Positions 6,967-8,259 of a DNA stretch of 8,259 bases are shown piece by piece. The stretch is from Vulcanimicrobiota bacterium. GTDB lineage: Bacteria; Vulcanimicrobiota; Vulcanimicrobiia; Vulcanimicrobiales; Vulcanimicrobiaceae. Location: the NCBI GenBank assembly GCA_014304965.1, contig JACRTZ010000245.1:9362-17620 (forward strand), written 5' to 3'. The translations under genes were made by a program, and so were the position numbers. Below the pieces are notes generated by a model. The model saw nothing but the letters and a program-made list of their open reading frames with translations, had not been told where the DNA came from and did no database searches. Position 1 is the first letter of the stretch, and every line of letters starts with the position of its first letter.

Positions 6967-6995
6967 ACAATATCAGCACCCATCTGTTTTGTCAA
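6967..6995 (-). promoter_or_regulatory. abiEi-abiEii promoter, sigma70-like
   Basis: On the minus strand TTGACA (6995-6990, perfect -35) is followed by a 17-nt spacer and TATTGT (6972-6967, 4 of 6 matches to the -10). The expected start of transcription, 6-7 nt after the -10, falls on the A or T of the abiEi ATG (6961). Confidence 0.65.
6989..6995 (+). repeat. Right copy of 7-bp direct repeat flanking the abiE island
   Basis: TTGTCAA, same orientation as 5222-5228. It also contains the abiE -35 box (TTGACA on the minus strand), so it may be conserved for that reason rather than as an insertion scar. Confidence 0.35.
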
Positions 6996-7020
6996 TATTA
7001 GAGCATATCGGTGACCTACA

Positions 7021-7048
7021 TTAACCAATATGGTACTATATCTACAAT
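7021..7048 (+). promoter_or_regulatory. Candidate promoter of the riboswitch-btuB transcript
   Basis: TTAACC (7021-7026, 4 of 6) and TACAAT (7043-7048, 5 of 6) are 16 nt apart in the AT-rich strip before the riboswitch. Transcription would begin near 7055. A third CAATAT copy (7026-7031) overlaps the start of the spacer. Confidence 0.45.
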
Positions 7049-7088
7049 TAGAACCCTTTTCCCCGCCGAACATAGGGAACCCGGGGCT

Positions 7089-7252
7089 GCCGGGCGCACA
7101 TCAAACCCGGCGTCCGTCGCGAGGAACCCGGTGAAAGACCGGGACGGTCGCGCCACTGTGAGCGGGGAGCCGCCGATCCGTCACTGCCGTAACAGGTGGG
7201 AAGACGCCGGCACGACGGCTACGATCCGCGAGTCAGGATACTGCGACGGATG
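7089..7252 (+). ncRNA. Cobalamin riboswitch aptamer
   Basis: The RNA senses a cobalamin and controls the downstream receptor. The conserved order is present: GAGGAA then a perfect hairpin CCCGGT-GAAAG-ACCGGG (7127-7143), the core GCCACTGT (7152-7159), CACTG...CAGGTGGGAAG (7182-7202) and the B12 box AGTCAGGATACTGC (7231-7244). A closing stem pairs TCCGTCGC (7113-7120) with GCGACGGA (7243-7250), extendable by two pairs including one G-T. An extra 6-bp hairpin, GCCGGG/CCCGGC (7089-7094 with 7106-7111), precedes it. The subclass, and so preference for adenosyl- or other cobalamins, cannot be decided by eye. Confidence 0.93.
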
Positions 7253-7256
7253 CATT

Positions 7257-7292
7257 CCACCACTCCACCTCGCGTAAAGGTAGGCGGCAATG
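7257..7292 (+). promoter_or_regulatory. Riboswitch expression platform with hidden ribosome-binding site
   Basis: CCACCT (7265-7270) can pair with AGGTAGG (7278-7284, one bulged A) over a 7-nt loop, covering the Shine-Dalgarno sequence that lies 5 nt before the btuB ATG. There is no U tract, so control is probably at translation. AGGTGG in the aptamer (7194-7199) is fully complementary to the same CCACCT and could compete for it. Confidence 0.5.
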
Positions 7293-8259
7293 CAGATGCT
7301 TCGCATTCTTTCGGGCTGCGCGTTCGGCGCGGCCCTGCTCACGTCGACGGCCCGCGTTTCGGCGGCCGATCCGGCCCCGGCGCCCTCGGGTTCAGCGCTT
7401 CCGGAGATCGGGCGCGTCACGACGAGCGACCGGCGCTCTGAGCCGATCGACCGCACCGCTCGGCCGACGTTCGTCATCGATCGCGCGAGGCTCGACGCAA
7501 CGGGCGCGCGCACGGTTTCCGATGCGTTGCGTTCCATTCCGGGCGTCGCGATCTACAGTTTCGGACCGTTCGGCTCGCAAAGCGATTATGGCATTCGGGG
7601 AACGAACAGCGCGCAGACGCTCGTCCTGCTCGACGGCGTTCCGATTGCAAACGTGTCGTCGGGTACGATCGACCTCGGAACGTTTCCGCTCGTCAACGTC
7701 AGCCGCATCGAAGTCGTTGAAAGCGGCTCGTCAACGCTGTACGGAACGAGCGCGATCGGCGGCGTGATCAACATCATCACGGGTGCACGGCGCGGCGCCG
7801 AGGTCTTGCTGTCGGCCGGTTCGTTTGGTGACGATGACGTGCGGCTTGGTGCCGGCGACGGGAAGATCGGGGTTGCATTCGAACGGCACGTCGCGACGAA
7901 CGCCTTTGCGTACCCGATGTTGCGCTACGGCACGGTAACCTTTCCCGCCGCGACGCGCACGAACTCGTGGGCGACGCAAACCGCGCTGCGCTTCACTGCG
8001 CTCGAATCGTTCGGTTCGGGATTTTCGGTGCGGGCGGACCTGGGCGGCGATGCGACGCGCAGCGCGGTGCCCGGCCGCTTGGACTTTCCGTCGCCGCGCG
8101 CGTTGCAGAGCGTCGCGCGCAACAACGCCCTGCTGGAAGTAACGAAGACGTTTTCGAACTCGGCGCTCAGCCTGACGTTGTCGGGAGCGCGCTCCGCGCT
8201 GTCGTACAGCGACCCCGATTCCGGCGGCGAAACCAATACCTACGACGCGCGTACGCAAC
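7290..8259 (+). CDS. btuB: TonB-dependent outer-membrane receptor, BtuB-like, 3' partial
   Basis: The frame runs open to the right edge (323 codons visible), so roughly half of a ~600-residue receptor is present. It would take up cobalamin across the outer membrane using TonB energy. ATG 7290 follows AGGTAGG by 5 nt; ATG 7296 is an in-frame alternative. Residues 1-25 form a signal peptide (MQMLRILSGCAFGAALL, cleavage near VSA|AD). EIGRVTT (39-45) is the best TonB-box candidate but is a weak match. The plug domain (about 57-165) is clear: FVIDRARLDATGARTVSDAL, IPGVAIYSFGPFG, YGIRGTNSAQTLVLLDGVPI, VSRIEVVESGSSTLYGTSAIGGVINIIT. Alternating beta-strand sequence of the barrel follows. The cobalamin riboswitch directly upstream is the main reason to call it BtuB rather than a siderophore receptor. 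Confidence 0.93.
   Translation, partial: MQMLRILSGCAFGAALLTSTARVSAADPAPAPSGSALPEIGRVTTSDRRSEPIDRTARPTFVIDRARLDATGARTVSDALRSIPGVAIYSFGPFGSQSDYGIRGTNSAQTLVLLDGVPIANVSSGTIDLGTFPLVNVSRIEVVESGSSTLYGTSAIGGVINIITGARRGAEVLLSAGSFGDDDVRLGAGDGKIGVAFERHVATNAFAYPMLRYGTVTFPAATRTNSWATQTALRFTALESFGSGFSVRADLGGDATRSAVPGRLDFPSPRALQSVARNNALLEVTKTFSNSALSLTLSGARSALSYSDPDSGGETNTYDARTQ

Larger units (their letters stand above)
5222..6995. mobile_element. Probable horizontally acquired abiE island
   Basis: The segment holds only abiEi-abiEii, has lower G+C than both flanks, sits between functionally linked B12 genes, and is bounded by TTGTCAA direct repeats. There is no integrase, transposase or tRNA, so the mechanism is unknown and the limits are tentative. 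Confidence 0.4.
6961..7001. promoter_or_regulatory. Candidate AbiEi operator repeats
   Basis: Two near-identical 9-mers, CAATATCAG (6968-6976) and CAATATTAG (6993-7001), lie 25 nt apart and cover the -10 and -35 boxes of the abiE promoter. An imperfect palindrome, TGATGTACAATATCA (6961-6975), overlaps the -10. AbiEi proteins are known to repress their own promoter through repeats; that these are the bound repeats is inference. Confidence 0.3.

Noticed and set aside
7011..7277. An 88-codon plus-strand frame before btuB
   Set aside because: It covers the cobalamin riboswitch; the conserved structure explains the sequence better than a peptide.
7181..8258. Several minus-strand frames in the right part
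   Set aside because: They are shadows of the btuB-like receptor, whose plus-strand frame has clear plug-domain motifs.

Overview
The window comes from a high-GC, diderm (outer-membrane) bacterium: most rows are near 70% G+C, and a TonB-dependent outer-membrane receptor is present. The style of the proteins, chiefly the receptor plug and the small secreted protein, reminds me of Candidatus Eremiobacterota (WPS-2). That is an impression only; placing GlnA (1815-3242) in a tree would settle it.

Left part (1-3242). A sensor diguanylate cyclase enters from the left edge (end of a probable GAF domain, then GGDEF, then EAL). Its GGDEF site is intact but its EAL site has lost key catalytic residues. 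It overlaps the start of a small secreted protein with an SH3-like C-terminus. This protein converges on glnA (minus strand), a complete class I-beta glutamine synthetase with the adenylylation tyrosine; only 9 nt separate the two stop codons.

Middle (3243-5147, minus strand). A 97-nt gap with a strong hairpin separates glnA from a two-gene ABC importer unit, permease (btuC-like) then ATPase (btuD-like), overlapping by 13 nt. The cobalamin riboswitch and receptor to the right point to vitamin B12 as substrate.

Island (about 5222-6995). Between the importer and the receptor lies an AbiE-type toxin-antitoxin / abortive-infection operon on the minus strand, abiEi (antitoxin) then abiEii (nucleotidyltransferase toxin). 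It has visibly lower G+C, sits between two copies of a 7-bp direct repeat (TTGTCAA), and has a near-consensus promoter so close to its start codon that the transcript is probably leaderless. It looks like a defence module dropped into a B12-uptake locus.

Right part (6996-8259, plus strand). A short AT-rich promoter region is followed by a full cobalamin riboswitch (about 7089-7252). Its expression platform can hide the ribosome-binding site in a hairpin. Then comes a BtuB-like TonB-dependent receptor that runs off the right edge. Receptor (outer membrane) and BtuCD (inner membrane) would form a B12 uptake route; the periplasmic binding protein BtuF and TonB/ExbBD are not in the window.
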